This document shows positions 8,495-17,452 of a stretch of DNA of 64,000 nucleotides, piece after piece (the first letter of the stretch is position 1; every line of letters begins with the position of its first letter). Source of the stretch: Daejeonella sp. GTDB taxonomy: Bacteria; Bacteroidota; Bacteroidia; Sphingobacteriales; Sphingobacteriaceae. The position numbers were made by a program, and so were the translations under genes. The stretch spans positions 62,001-126,000 of the forward strand of contig NZ_JAUXXZ010000052.1 in the NCBI RefSeq assembly GCF_030684675.1, read 5' to 3'. The notes beneath the pieces were generated by a model that saw only the letters and a program-made list of their open reading frames with translations, did not search any database and was not told the origin of the DNA.

Positions 8495-9586
8495 ATGAAA
8501 TACCTGGCAGCCATCTGTTTCCTTATGATCAGTCATTCTGCATTTGCACAACTGGAAAAACGTCTGGATTCAGTAATCAATGACAGTATTCAGTCAGGGG
8601 AACCCGGAATAGCATTGTATATTGAAACCAACGGTAAGACAATTTATAATAAGGGTTTTGGTTTGGGGGATACTGATCGTAAAAAAAGTATTGATTCTAG
8701 AACCAATTTCAGGCTCGCTTCCGTTTCAAAACAATTTACTGCCATGTGCATGCTCCTGTTAGAAAAGGATCAGAAACTTTCATTAGATGACCCTATTTCC
8801 AAATTCTTTCCTGAATTACCTGTGGAATTAAGCCATAAAATTCTTTTGAGGCATTTAATAACCCATACATCCGGAATGCTTGATTATGAAGAACTTATGG
8901 ACAATAGTAGCAGCAAACAGCTACTGGACATCGATGTATTAAACATCTTAAAAACGCAGCATAAAACCTATTTCAATCCGGGTACTGAATTCAGGTACAG
9001 CAATTCTGCTTATGCACTTTTGGCCCTGATCATAGAACGGGTATCAGGCCAATCCTTTCCTGAGTTCATGAAAAAAAGAATTTTCAAGCCCCTTAAAATG
9101 AAAAACTCTCTGGTTTATGAGTCTGAAGTAAAAATACCTAATCGTTCGATGGGTTTTGCCCGGGATAAAGACAAAAAGCTCTATGCAAATGATCAGAGTT
9201 CCACCAGCGCAATCAAAGGTGATGGCGGGGTGTATTGCTCATTAAGCGATTATAAAAAATGGACTCATGGAATTTGGAATAACAGCCTTGTCAATATGCC
9301 TTCTGTACTGTCTCGACTTAATGTTCCAATAAAAGAAGTAACGGGTAGTTTTTATGGTCCAGGCTGGTTTTACTTCGATAAAGGTATTCCTGCACTATTC
9401 CACTCCGGTAGCACCTGCGGTTTCAGCACTTATTCAATTAACATTCCTTCACAAAAAACATCCATTGTTTATTTTTCGAATATTGCAGGCAATTCTGAAC
9501 CGTTTAAAAGAATACTTGAGGTATTGAATGCCGAAGGTGTCAGCAGTCCTGCTGAGGTCTTCAGTTTACACCAGTTAACACGTTAA
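8495..9586 (+). CDS. Serine hydrolase, beta-lactamase/penicillin-binding-protein-like (class C fold), exported
   Basis: About 363 residues starting at the ATG at 8495, which gives a clean signal peptide (MKYLAAICFLMISHSAFA, cut before Q). An upstream TTG at 8468 would spoil it. The active-site SxxK is in 'RLASVSKQFTAM', the YxN in 'FRYSNSAYALLALIIERVSG', and 'LFHSGSTCGFS' is in the KTG-like third position. This is the beta-lactamase-related serine hydrolase family, which includes DD-peptidases and esterases. Actual substrate unknown. Located in the periplasm by prediction. Confidence 0.88.
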   Translation: MKYLAAICFLMISHSAFAQLEKRLDSVINDSIQSGEPGIALYIETNGKTIYNKGFGLGDTDRKKSIDSRTNFRLASVSKQFTAMCMLLLEKDQKLSLDDPISKFFPELPVELSHKILLRHLITHTSGMLDYEELMDNSSSKQLLDIDVLNILKTQHKTYFNPGTEFRYSNSAYALLALIIERVSGQSFPEFMKKRIFKPLKMKNSLVYESEVKIPNRSMGFARDKDKKLYANDQSSTSAIKGDGGVYCSLSDYKKWTHGIWNNSLVNMPSVLSRLNVPIKEVTGSFYGPGWFYFDKGIPALFHSGSTCGFSTYSINIPSQKTSIVYFSNIAGNSEPFKRILEVLNAEGVSSPAEVFSLHQLTR

Positions 9587-9608
9587 TGTGAAGACGAAAG
9601 CGTAAAAA

Positions 9609-10184
9609 ATGAATTATATCGTTGATAAAACATTCGAAAGAGTCAAATTCAATGAGATACCCTTCGAACAGGGGGAGTATGAAAATTGTATATTCAGGCA
9701 ATGCGACTTTACAAATATTAACCTCTCTGAGATAAAATTTACTGAGGTTGAATTTATCGGTTGTAATTTGAGTATGGTTAAACTGGAAAGGACTGCATTT
9801 CGGGATGTAATTTTTAAAGAATCTAAAATGTTAGGACTCCATTTTGAAAATTGCAATGAGTTTGGACTGGCATTTTCATTTGAAGATTGCCAACTCAGCC
9901 ATTCTTCTTTTTACAGGACAAAGATCAAAAAAACGAATTTTAAAAACTCCAACCTTAAAGATGCAGATTTTACCGAATGTGATCTTACAGGCTCTGTTTT
10001 CCAAAATTGCGATTTGGCCGGAGTTACATTTGAGAACACTATTCTTGAAAAAGCAGATTTTCGGACTTCATTAAATTATTCCATTGATCCTGAAAACAAC
10101 AGGATCAGAAAAGCGAAATTTTCAATATTGGAAATTTCAGGGCTTTTAGACAAATACGATATTGAAATTGATAGTAGTATTTAA
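9609..10184 (+). CDS. Pentapeptide repeat protein
   Basis: A 191-residue protein built from A(D/N)LxF-like pentapeptides: 'CIFRQCDFTNINLSEIKFTE', 'SKMLGLHFENCNEF', 'TNFKNSNLKDADFTECDLTG' and 'SVFQNCDLAGVTFENTILEK'. These repeats fold as a right-handed quadrilateral beta-helix. Length and layout resemble Qnr/McbG-type topoisomerase-protecting proteins, but many such proteins have other or unknown roles, so a quinolone link is not claimed. It lies 22 nt behind the serine hydrolase. Confidence 0.88.
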   Translation: MNYIVDKTFERVKFNEIPFEQGEYENCIFRQCDFTNINLSEIKFTEVEFIGCNLSMVKLERTAFRDVIFKESKMLGLHFENCNEFGLAFSFEDCQLSHSSFYRTKIKKTNFKNSNLKDADFTECDLTGSVFQNCDLAGVTFENTILEKADFRTSLNYSIDPENNRIRKAKFSILEISGLLDKYDIEIDSSI

Positions 10185-10279
10185 GAATTTAAATGTGCTA
10201 CGTTTTTTACAAATCGACAACATTCTTTTAGTTAAACTTGCATTATAAACCATCGAAGAATACTGGCTTTAAAATAAAG

Positions 10280-11095
10280 ATGAACGAGGATTTTTTCAAT
10301 CATATTTTCAAAAAACAACAAGATGCAGATGCCGTTCCTTCTAACAAGGAGATTTCAAGATGGGCACTGGAACTTTTCAGACTGCTCTATCCTGAACAAT
10401 CCAAACGAGCGCTAAATTCAGTTAATGAATTAAAGCAGGAGTTTCAAAGGCTTGAGACTGAACTATGTCATATGATGGAAGCCACAAAAGCCTGTGTTCA
10501 CTGTGATAATTCCAAGCTGGCTAAAGACTTTTTTGCACAGATACCTGAATTGTTCCGGGTGTTAAACACTGACATTAAAGCTATTTTTGATGGGGATCCG
10601 GCAGCCAAAAGCGAGTTTGAGGTAATCCGGGCATATCCTGGTTTTTATGCAATCTCCTTCTACAGACTGGCGCATGCTCTTTACAGTCTGGGTATACCAT
10701 TATTACCTAGAATTTTCACTGAATATGCCCATTCAAAAACAGGAATTGATATTCATCCTGCAGCCCAGATCGGTGAGTACTTTCATATCGATCATGGAAC
10801 AGGTATTGTTATTGGAGAGACCTGTAAAATTGGAAAACACGTGAAAATGTATCAGGGAGTAACCCTGGGTGCACTGAGTGTCGATAAAAGTATGGCCAAT
10901 ACGAAAAGACATCCAACAATTGAAGACCGGGTGGTAGTATACTCGGGTGCAACAATATTAGGAGGTGAAACCGTTATTGGCCATGGTAGTATAATTGGAG
11001 GGAATGTTTGGCTAACAAAAAGTATACCTCCCGATTCATCAGTTTACAACACTTCTGAGGTAGTCATATCCAGCGAAAAAAGCAAAAATAAATAA
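10280..11095 (+). CDS. cysE: Serine O-acetyltransferase
   Basis: About 271 residues from the ATG at 10280 ([17 protein letters not shown]). The TTG upstream at 10238 falls inside a promoter-like TAAACTTG and is rejected. A helical N-terminal half is followed by a left-handed beta-helix: '[20 protein letters not shown]', '[20 protein letters not shown]', '[12 protein letters not shown]' and '[20 protein letters not shown]'. The His and Asp of 'HIDHGTG' are the catalytic set. It makes O-acetylserine for cysteine synthesis. The next gene (cysM) starts 4 nt after its stop, so the two enzymes of the pathway are coupled. Confidence 0.94.
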   Translation: MNEDFFNHIFKKQQDADAVPSNKEISRWALELFRLLYPEQSKRALNSVNELKQEFQRLETELCHMMEATKACVHCDNSKLAKDFFAQIPELFRVLNTDIKAIFDGDPAAKSEFEVIRAYPGFYAISFYRLAHALYSLGIPLLPRIFTEYAHSKTGIDIHPAAQIGEYFHIDHGTGIVIGETCKIGKHVKMYQGVTLGALSVDKSMANTKRHPTIEDRVVVYSGATILGGETVIGHGSIIGGNVWLTKSIPPDSSVYNTSEVVISSEKSKNK

Positions 11096-11099
11096 TAAA

Positions 11100-11972
11100 A
11101 TGGCAGGAATAATTGATCTGGTTGGAAATACGCCATTAGTTGAAATTAAAAAGCTGAATCCAAATCCCAAAGTTCAGATCTATGCGAAACTTGAGGGCAA
11201 TAACCCGGGAGGAAGTGTTAAGGACCGTGCAGCACTCAACATGATCAGGAGTGCACTGGAGCGTGGAGATATCAGAAAAGGATCCCGCTTAATTGAAGCT
11301 ACTAGCGGCAATACAGGCATAGCCCTGGCTATGATTGCACGCTTGTACGATCTTGAAATTGAGCTTGTTATGCCATCCAATTCGACCCGTGAGCGTACTT
11401 TAACCATGGAAGCCTTCGGAGCCCAGGTAACTTTGCTAGAAGGAATAGAATTATGCCGTGATTATGCCGAAGAAAAAGCAGCAAATGGTGAAAGCTTTTT
11501 ACTTAATCAATTTGCAAATCCCGACAATTCCCTTGCTCATTATAAAACTACCGGGCCTGAGCTATGGAATGATACCGGACAAAAAATCACTCATTTTGTC
11601 AGTTCTATGGGTACAACCGGGACTATTATGGGTTGCTCAAGGTTTCTCAAAGAAAAAAATTCTGAAATACAGATCATAGGTTGCCAGCCTACTGAAGACT
11701 CGTCCATTCCCGGAATTCGCCGCTGGCCTGTTGAATACTTACCTAAAATTTTTGAGCCTGAACGTGTTGATCGTATCATGGATATTTCAGAAGCTGAGGC
11801 AACAGAAATGGCCAGAAAGCTTGCAAAAGTTGAAGGGATATTTGCAGGAATGAGCAGTGGCGGTGCTGCATCAGCGGCTATAAGGCTGGCCTCTGAACTC
11901 GATGAAGGCCTGATTGTCTTTATAGCCTGTGATCGTGGAGACAGATATCTCAGCAGTACACTTTTCGGTTAA
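11100..11972 (+). CDS. cysM: Cysteine synthase B (PLP-dependent)
   Basis: A 290-residue PLP enzyme that makes cysteine from O-acetylserine and sulfide or thiosulfate. The PLP lysine is K41 in 'NNPGGSVKDRAALNM'. 'LIEATSGNTGIALAMIARLY' is the substrate loop and 'SSMGTTGTIMGCSR' the PLP-phosphate loop. 'GIRRWPVEYLPKIFEPERVD' is the CysM-type sequence that separates it from CysK. It follows cysE by 4 nt. CysM-type enzymes are about this short (about 290-300 residues), supporting the assignment over CysK. Confidence 0.95.
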   Translation: MAGIIDLVGNTPLVEIKKLNPNPKVQIYAKLEGNNPGGSVKDRAALNMIRSALERGDIRKGSRLIEATSGNTGIALAMIARLYDLEIELVMPSNSTRERTLTMEAFGAQVTLLEGIELCRDYAEEKAANGESFLLNQFANPDNSLAHYKTTGPELWNDTGQKITHFVSSMGTTGTIMGCSRFLKEKNSEIQIIGCQPTEDSSIPGIRRWPVEYLPKIFEPERVDRIMDISEAEATEMARKLAKVEGIFAGMSSGGAASAAIRLASELDEGLIVFIACDRGDRYLSSTLFG

Positions 11973-11989
11973 AAATAAGCGCAAAATTT

Positions 11990-12361
11990 ATGGCAAAGAA
12001 AAAAACAGGTAAGATTATGTGGCATGATCTTACAGTCGACGACGCGGTACAAATCAGCGATTTTTATCAGCAGGTTACTGGCTGGAAAAAAGAAGGATTG
12101 AGTATGGGGGAATATGATGATTTCTTAATCAAGAGTCCGGGAGATTCTGAAGTTGTTGCCGGTATCTGCCACGCTAGAGGAGTCAATAAGGATATTCCTG
12201 CACAATGGCTGATGTATATTATGGTAGAAAATTTGGATGAAAGTCTTGAGACCTGCAAAAAACTTGGAGGTAAAGTATTAGGTAATAAACGAAAAATGGG
12301 TGAGGGCTATTATTGTTTGATACAGGATCCTGCCGGCGCTTATGTAATGCTTAGCGAGTAA
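11990..12361 (+). CDS. VOC (glyoxalase/bleomycin-resistance fold) family protein
   Basis: A 123-residue single-domain protein: 'KIMWHDLTVDDAVQISDFYQ' then 'QVTGWKKEGLSMGEYDDFLI', and a C-terminal module 'QWLMYIMVENLDESLETCKK' ending 'YYCLIQDPAGAYVMLSE'. The paired beta-alpha-beta-beta-beta pattern with N-terminal H and C-terminal 'QDPAGA' is that of VOC metalloenzymes such as glyoxalase-like lyases. Metal ligands are partly retained. Substrate unknown. It lies 17 nt downstream of cysM and could be read with it. Confidence 0.85.
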   Translation: MAKKKTGKIMWHDLTVDDAVQISDFYQQVTGWKKEGLSMGEYDDFLIKSPGDSEVVAGICHARGVNKDIPAQWLMYIMVENLDESLETCKKLGGKVLGNKRKMGEGYYCLIQDPAGAYVMLSE

Positions 12362-12388
12362 TTTCTAAAATTCAGAATCCTAAATCGG

Positions 12389-13411
12389 TTAACCAGATTT
12401 ACGGATATCCCTGATCACTGCAATACTACAATGTTTTTCAATGATCTGATCAATGATCTCCTGTGTTCTATCCGGATAATCTACCTCAATAATTCTTTTG
12501 GATTCTATCCAGTTATTGATGACTATATCAAACCGGTCGTTTAAATTTCTGATGACCGGTACTCCCATCTGACTTAAAGCCGCAGCATTTAATTGCTGCT
12601 CATATTGATTTTTCATCGGAACAACCAAAAGCTTCTTTTTCATGTATAATGCTTCTGCAGGTGTTTCAAAACCGGCACCACAAAGTATTCCCTCAGAACT
12701 TGCCATACTCCTTATAAAACGTTCATTATGAATGGGCTGAACAGAAACATTCTTAGTCCTGTAAGGCCGATGGTTATGCTTTGAGAACACATCCCAATTC
12801 ACATTCTTGAACTTAGTAAGTGTAGCGATCAAACGAGGATCATCATAAGCCGGCAAATAGACGGTATAATGTCCCTGATTCTGAACTTCCTCATCTCTAA
12901 CCTGTTTCCTGATTACCGGTGTGAATATATTTTCAGCATAAGCTTTGAAATGAAATCCATACTGAGCGGTATTGGGGGCATAATTTTTGAGAATAAGCTT
13001 TCCGACTACGTCGTTATTATCTGTTTTCGGCGCTTCATCAGCAAGTACTGCCGACTGATGACTTAAACCAATACAAGGAACATTCTTTTCATAGCATGCC
13101 CAGGCAGAGACAGGTTCAAAATCATTGATTACAAGATCATATTCTTCAACAGGAAGAGAGTTAATTTCTTTTACAAGTTTTCGGATATTTGATTTTATAC
13201 ATGTCTTCCAAATATCAACACCTCCCGACTTACCAAAAATAAAACTCAGCCCTCTCATTTTATAGCTAAGCTGATAAGGCAGAACAAGATCGCCCTGAAT
13301 ACCACTGACAAGAATATGAACCTCAGCATGCTTCATGAGACATGGAATTATATCCATCGCCCTGCTCAAATGCCCATTTCCTGTGCCCTGAATAGCATAC
13401 AGTATTCTCAT
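12389..13411 (-). CDS. Glycosyltransferase family protein (MurG/UGT-like GT-B fold)
   Basis: A 340-residue protein that starts 'MRILYAIQGTGNGHLSRAMD', the GT-B nucleotide-sugar pattern G-x-G-H-x-x-R. In the C-terminal half, 'SSEGILCGAGFETPAEALYM' and 'KKKLLVVPMKNQYEQQLNAA' mirror the MurG/UGT sugar-nucleotide loop (G.GF.T..E.L...KP.L..P...Q.EQ..NA). Bacteroidota often carry this as a conserved 'glycosyltransferase family protein'; acceptor and donor are not known. No signal peptide or TM segment. It converges on the VOC gene with a 27-nt gap. Confidence 0.85.
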   Translation of the reverse strand: MRILYAIQGTGNGHLSRAMDIIPCLMKHAEVHILVSGIQGDLVLPYQLSYKMRGLSFIFGKSGGVDIWKTCIKSNIRKLVKEINSLPVEEYDLVINDFEPVSAWACYEKNVPCIGLSHQSAVLADEAPKTDNNDVVGKLILKNYAPNTAQYGFHFKAYAENIFTPVIRKQVRDEEVQNQGHYTVYLPAYDDPRLIATLTKFKNVNWDVFSKHNHRPYRTKNVSVQPIHNERFIRSMASSEGILCGAGFETPAEALYMKKKLLVVPMKNQYEQQLNAAALSQMGVPVIRNLNDRFDIVINNWIESKRIIEVDYPDRTQEIIDQIIEKHCSIAVIRDIRKSG

Positions 13412-13601
13412 TTACCTTGATATTTACAGCTTCTAAATTGCAAAAAAACTATGAGAAAGCTGGTGTTTGCTTTCATATTGGAACGTATGATAATTGGCTT
13501 GAACATACCTCAATTATAAAGCATTGGTTTGTAGTTGATTTGATTTAAGGAAAGCATGAGACAATATATTTTTTTAAATTCGCAGGCAAACAATACATTT
13601 T

Positions 13602-13883
13602 ATGATAACAGTAAGCGAATATTTTGAAGGTTCAGTAAAATCTCTTGGGTATCAGTCTCCCGAAGGAAAATCAACAATTGGTGTCATTGAAAGTGGTGAG
13701 TATGAATTCGGGACATCCATGCATGAAACCATGCTAATTATAGAAGGTGAACTGGAGGTTAAATTACCTGGAAATAACAACTGGGAAACTTTTCGAAAAG
13801 GAGATGCATTTGAAATTGATGCAAACCAATCTTTTAAAGTTCGTGCCTCGTCTCAAACCTCTTATTTGTGTAAATACAAATAG
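13602..13883 (+). CDS. ppnP: Pyrimidine/purine nucleoside phosphorylase
   Basis: A 93-residue single cupin: 'VSEYFEGSVKSLGYQSPEGK' and 'STIGVIESGEYEFGTSMHET', then 'MLIIEGELEVKLPG' and 'FEIDANQSFKVRASSQTSYL' before the end. This is the PpnP (formerly DUF1255/YaiE) family, which splits a broad range of nucleosides with phosphate. Length and all blocks are complete. A terminator hairpin follows 24 nt after the stop. Confidence 0.95.
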   Translation: MITVSEYFEGSVKSLGYQSPEGKSTIGVIESGEYEFGTSMHETMLIIEGELEVKLPGNNNWETFRKGDAFEIDANQSFKVRASSQTSYLCKYK

Positions 13884-13907
13884 TTCGCTTTCAATTTTAT
13901 TAAATAA

Positions 13908-13938
13908 AAAAAGCTGCCTTATTAAAGAGCAGCTTTTT
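13908..13938. terminator. Rho-independent terminator after ppnP
   Basis: Arms AAAAAGCTGC (13908-13917) and GCAGCTTTTT (13929-13938) with an 11-nt loop. T runs occur on both sides, so it can serve both ppnP (+) and the small convergent minus-strand gene that ends at 13978. Confidence 0.88.
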
Positions 13939-13977
13939 CGTTTTTCATAGGTTTATAGAATCTCGATGAAGACCGGC

Positions 13978-14280
13978 TTATAAAATCAGGATCAAGATTA
14001 AAAGGATAATAATAATAGCACCAACAGAAAGATAAACACCACCGCTAGTTGCTTTAACTTCTTTCTTCATCTCAAGAAGTTCATTACGTAATGCTTTACG
14101 CTCTACACGACTTAGGTCAGATCTGTCCATGTTTTTGATTTCTTCAACTCTGCGGGTGATTTCAGCAACACGGGCAATCTGATTTTCTGTTAATGCAGGC
14201 TTTGACTTTACCTCATTTGCCATAACTGAACTTGATGCTAAAAGGATAGCAGTTAGTAAAAGGTAGATTTGCTTTTTCAT
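13978..14280 (-). CDS. Small exported protein with C-terminal membrane anchor
   Basis: One hundred residues in three parts. A signal peptide (MKKQIYLLLTAILLASSSVMA, cleaved before N) comes first. A charged helical stretch follows, rich in Glu, Arg and Lys (about residues 28-75, 'RRVEEIKNMDRSDLSRVERK', likely coiled coil). The C-terminal membrane helix is 'VYLSVGAIIIILLILILIL'. This architecture, with an E-I-x-x-M-D-x-S motif, recurs in Sphingobacteriia small proteins of unknown function. It is probably inner-membrane anchored with the helix in the periplasm. Confidence 0.8.
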   Translation of the reverse strand: MKKQIYLLLTAILLASSSVMANEVKSKPALTENQIARVAEITRRVEEIKNMDRSDLSRVERKALRNELLEMKKEVKATSGGVYLSVGAIIIILLILILIL

Positions 14281-14449
14281 TGTTTTTTGATTTAAGTTTC
14301 TTTAAGTTAATGATAAAAATTAAAAAATGCTCCCATTTTTAGACATTAACCTTAAGGCAATTATTATTCCATAAAGTTTATATACATTTTGAAGCAGATA
14401 TAGATGACATTTGAAATTAAACTGTCCCAAATTCAGGAATCAGTGTAGT

Positions 14450-15826
14450 TTAATTCACATAAATATCTCTTACTTTATGCGGAAAACGGAGTGCTGCATT
14501 CAAAATCATATTTCGGATGTAGTCATTCTCAGGGTAAGGTGTTAAATGCTTTTTTACTAAACTGATATCAGCCTGAGCTAAATCAGAAGCAATATAACCC
14601 ATCCCAAAAAACTGACCATTCTCTATCAATAAACAACTCTTTTCCTCAAATGTTCGGCCTACATCAATCAGCAAAAAGCCCGGAAGCACCGAACTCAGGC
14701 TATTTAACGCCACAATTACCCGTTCATTATATAAGTCAACCGATTCGAGCTGTTCGCAAGCTCCTTTGCAGGACTCCTCTCCTATTGGGATGCAGGGCTC
14801 ATTATTACGCTGAACAAAGCAAAGCTTAGGACAGAGGTTAAATCCGGCAATCAGGCTTTTGATCAGATTATAACCTTCGGCGATACCATTGAAGGTATAG
14901 TGCGGTTTCGAGAATTTTTTCTTTCTGTCGATAACCAGACGCATATAACCATTCTGATCCTCAAATGAATACAAAGCATATGCATATTCAAATCGTTTCA
15001 AGGATCGATTATAAGCAGGCCACAGACGTTTGATCTCAACGGCTTCAAGAATCAATGACATGAGTTCGGTACCACATTCCTGAAAGGTTATGTGATGAAT
15101 TTCCCTCAAAAAATCCTGCTTTTGCCTCCCCGGTTTATTATTTGCAAAATGACTTGCTACTCTTTTCCGGATATTCTTTGCCTTCCCCACATAAATAACT
15201 TTCGACTTTGAGTTATGAAAATAATAGATTCCGGGAACAGTTGGGAGTTTGTCCATATCTTCTTTTGGAAGATGAGGCGGGAGTGATTGTTCCCTTGATC
15301 GTTGATTCAGGGTTTTGCTGATATGTCCATCCTTATCCTGTTCAATCAGCATTGAAAAAAGCTTTGCAGTTGCCAGAGCATCACCCAATGCGCGATGTCT
15401 GTCCTGAATTTCTATTCCAACCTCCTTACATAATCTCCCCAGGCTATAAGACGCCAGTCCGGGAATGATTTTTCGGCTTAAACGCACTGTGCATAGCTTT
15501 TTTGTCTGCAAATTAAAGCCGGCAGCAGCAAGATGAAAATGAAGAAAAGAAAAATCGAAATTGACATTATGTGCTACGAACACTTTATCATGCAGAAGTT
15601 CATATATCTGATGGGCAATATCCTGAAATTTCGGAGCTTTACTAACCATTTCATCATCTATACCGGTAAACGCCTGAACATATATTGGAATAGGCTTTAA
15701 CGGATTGATTAATGTTTTGAATTGCTTAATAACCTCCTGGCCATCATGTACCAATATTGCAACTTCAGTGATCCCATTGGCACTTGCATGCCCTCCGGTT
15801 GTTTCAATATCGACTATAGCATACAT
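14450..15826 (-). CDS. DnaQ-like 3'-5' exonuclease fused to a UvrC-type GIY-YIG nuclease domain
   Basis: A 458-residue two-nuclease protein. Residues 1-165 are a DEDDh exonuclease: 'MYAIVDIETTGG' (Exo I D-x-E), 'VFVAHNVNFDFSFLHFHL' (Exo II) and 'RHRALGDALATAKL' (Exo III H-x5-D). Residues about 197-275 form a GIY-YIG domain: 'TVPGIYYFHNSKSKVIYVGK' followed by A-K-N-I-R-K-R-V, as in the N-terminus of UvrC. The rest holds 'LCFVQRNNEPCIPIGEESCK' with Cys residues. Related epsilon-Cho fusions are known and are thought to act in DNA repair. Promoter region is the gap at 15827-15920. Confidence 0.92.
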   Translation of the reverse strand: MYAIVDIETTGGHASANGITEVAILVHDGQEVIKQFKTLINPLKPIPIYVQAFTGIDDEMVSKAPKFQDIAHQIYELLHDKVFVAHNVNFDFSFLHFHLAAAGFNLQTKKLCTVRLSRKIIPGLASYSLGRLCKEVGIEIQDRHRALGDALATAKLFSMLIEQDKDGHISKTLNQRSREQSLPPHLPKEDMDKLPTVPGIYYFHNSKSKVIYVGKAKNIRKRVASHFANNKPGRQKQDFLREIHHITFQECGTELMSLILEAVEIKRLWPAYNRSLKRFEYAYALYSFEDQNGYMRLVIDRKKKFSKPHYTFNGIAEGYNLIKSLIAGFNLCPKLCFVQRNNEPCIPIGEESCKGACEQLESVDLYNERVIVALNSLSSVLPGFLLIDVGRTFEEKSCLLIENGQFFGMGYIASDLAQADISLVKKHLTPYPENDYIRNMILNAALRFPHKVRDIYVN

Positions 15827-15920
15827 TCTTCAGAAGCTCTCAATTATTCAAAGATAATCAGATTTTAGAAATACTAACAATATTAGTATTTTTATTTAAA
15901 TAAAAACAGGCCCTTTCTAA

Positions 15921-16130
15921 TTATTTCCTGATGGGCTTAAGCAAATATTCAAGTCCGTTAAGCTTAATCTCATACATCGTCGCCAGAAGGACTCCAATCT
16001 TACCTTCAGGAAATCCCCTATTCTCATACCATACCAGATAATATTCCGGCAGGTCGCAAATAAGCCGGCCCTTATATTTACCATAAGGCATAGCAATACT
16101 AACCAGATCTTTAAGAATTTGAGGGTTCAT
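15921..16130 (-). CDS. DUF3820 family protein
   Basis: A 69-residue protein from the ATG at 16130, MNPQILKDLVSIAMPYGKYK onward, with 'GRLICDLPEYYLVWYENRGF' and 'LLATMYEIKLNGLEYLLKPI'. The M-P-x-G-K-x-x-G...L-x-D-L-P...Y-L-x-W core is that of DUF3820, a short family also found inside exonuclease proteins. The longer reading (start 16187) would run 77 nt into the MFS gene and adds no family sequence. The 20-nt overlap with the MFS stop suggests translational coupling on the same minus-strand mRNA. Confidence 0.85.
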   Translation of the reverse strand: MNPQILKDLVSIAMPYGKYKGRLICDLPEYYLVWYENRGFPEGKIGVLLATMYEIKLNGLEYLLKPIRK

Positions 16131-17310
16131 CCTGCGGTTTAATCTGAGATTTTCTTTTATAAATAAGTTGCAGGTATAGATATGCAAAAAAGGTTGTGAT
16201 TGCCGCTGCGTAGAAGATAGTAGGTATCATACTAACATCAGTAATGTATAAACTGCCGGCAAAAAAGGCTCCCAAACCAATACCTGCTTCCAGTGCGATG
16301 TACATTGTTGCAACGGCTTTACCGCGATGATCAGGATGGCTAAGATCAATAATCCAGGCGGTAAGTGCTGGTGATAACATCCCGGTTGCTATACCATAAA
16401 CAGCAGAGCCAATCATCAGGCTCAGTGGAGTATCAGCAAGCCCAATCAAGACCAGAGATATCACAAGAATAATCAGCGATAACTTAATAATACGAACTCT
16501 GCCAATCCTGTCAGACATCTTTCCGGATACGAAACGTATTAACAGTGAAGAAACAGTAAAAACCATGAAGAAAAGACCCTTGTTTGAAATGCCAAGATGC
16601 CCTCCCCAATCTGATATAACGGTAAGAATAATTCCATAACTCAGGTATGAAAGAAAGGTAATGAAAGCTGCTACCAAAACCCTGACCTCAATAACTTCTG
16701 TACGGTTTATCTGCATCATAGAAAACCGGAACGGTTCTTTTTTCTCCAGGGTTTCCTGCATATTCATCAGAATGACAATAGATAGAAGTGCAAAAACAGA
16801 AGAGCAATAGAACATGGCATTTATTGAAACCATTTCAGTCAGCTCGCTGCCAATTGCCGGGCCAATTGCTAGTCCGGTACTAAAACATACTCCATGTATT
16901 CCCATAGCTTCTCCCCAACGGTTGCCAGGGACGATATCAGCAACATAGGCTGCCGTTGCAGTTGGCTTAAAACCCGTAGAAAAACCATGAAACAGCCTTA
17001 GCCATAGAAATCCGGCAACACTGGTCAATATCGGATACAATAAGCCACAAACAACACAAACAAAAGAACCAACCGCCATTACTGGAACACGGCCGATCTT
17101 ATCTGTTAATTTTCCACTAAATGGTCTTGAAATCCCTGCAGAAAGTGTAAAGAGTGCAATAATATAACCCTTATATTCTGCACCTCCCAGCCCTGTAAGA
17201 TAGGCTGGCATTTCCGGAATCAACATATTGAAACTGGCAGAAAACAGGAATGAGCTCAAGCATAAAAGTGCAAACTGAACATTATAGATTGGATGTTTTT
17301 TACCAGACAT
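16111..17310 (-). CDS. MFS transporter, drug-efflux-like
   Basis: A 399-residue protein with about 12 hydrophobic helices. 'YIIALFTLSAGISRPFSGKL' precedes the MFS loop 2-3 motif G-K-L-T-D-K-I-G-R, and 'GKMSDRIGRVRI' is the matching loop 8-9 motif in the second half. 'GVCFSTGLAIGPAIGSEL' is the antiporter-like motif C region (G-x-x-x-G-P-x-x-G). This pattern points to a proton-coupled efflux MFS (DHA1-like). Substrate unknown. The DUF3820 gene overlaps its stop. Confidence 0.9.
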   Translation of the reverse strand: MSGKKHPIYNVQFALLCLSSFLFSASFNMLIPEMPAYLTGLGGAEYKGYIIALFTLSAGISRPFSGKLTDKIGRVPVMAVGSFVCVVCGLLYPILTSVAGFLWLRLFHGFSTGFKPTATAAYVADIVPGNRWGEAMGIHGVCFSTGLAIGPAIGSELTEMVSINAMFYCSSVFALLSIVILMNMQETLEKKEPFRFSMMQINRTEVIEVRVLVAAFITFLSYLSYGIILTVISDWGGHLGISNKGLFFMVFTVSSLLIRFVSGKMSDRIGRVRIIKLSLIILVISLVLIGLADTPLSLMIGSAVYGIATGMLSPALTAWIIDLSHPDHRGKAVATMYIALEAGIGLGAFFAGSLYITDVSMIPTIFYAAAITTFFAYLYLQLIYKRKSQIKPQDEPSNS

Positions 17311-17327
17311 TGTTTAAGATAGTGCGG

Positions 17328-17335
17328 CAAAAGTA
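17328..17335 (-). promoter_or_regulatory. Candidate -7 element for the MFS gene
   Basis: Minus-strand TACTTTTG matches TAnnTTTG and sits 17 nt before the MFS ATG. It lies in the divergent 142-bp gap shared with the EnvC-like gene. No clear -33 TTG was found. Confidence 0.5.
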
Positions 17336-17424
17336 ATAAGAATTTCAGCTAAAATCGTCGAAATAAAAAGAGAGCGATTAGAACAATAAATGATAAAAAT
17401 GTCCGGATTTTCAGCTAATGTTAA

Positions 17425-17432
17425 TAGTTTTG
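17425..17432 (+). promoter_or_regulatory. Candidate -7 element for the EnvC-like gene
   Basis: TAGTTTTG matches TAnnTTTG, 20 nt before the ATG at 17453. No clear -33 TTG was found. Confidence 0.5.
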
Positions 17433-17452
17433 CCGGGTAAATTATTCCCTCT

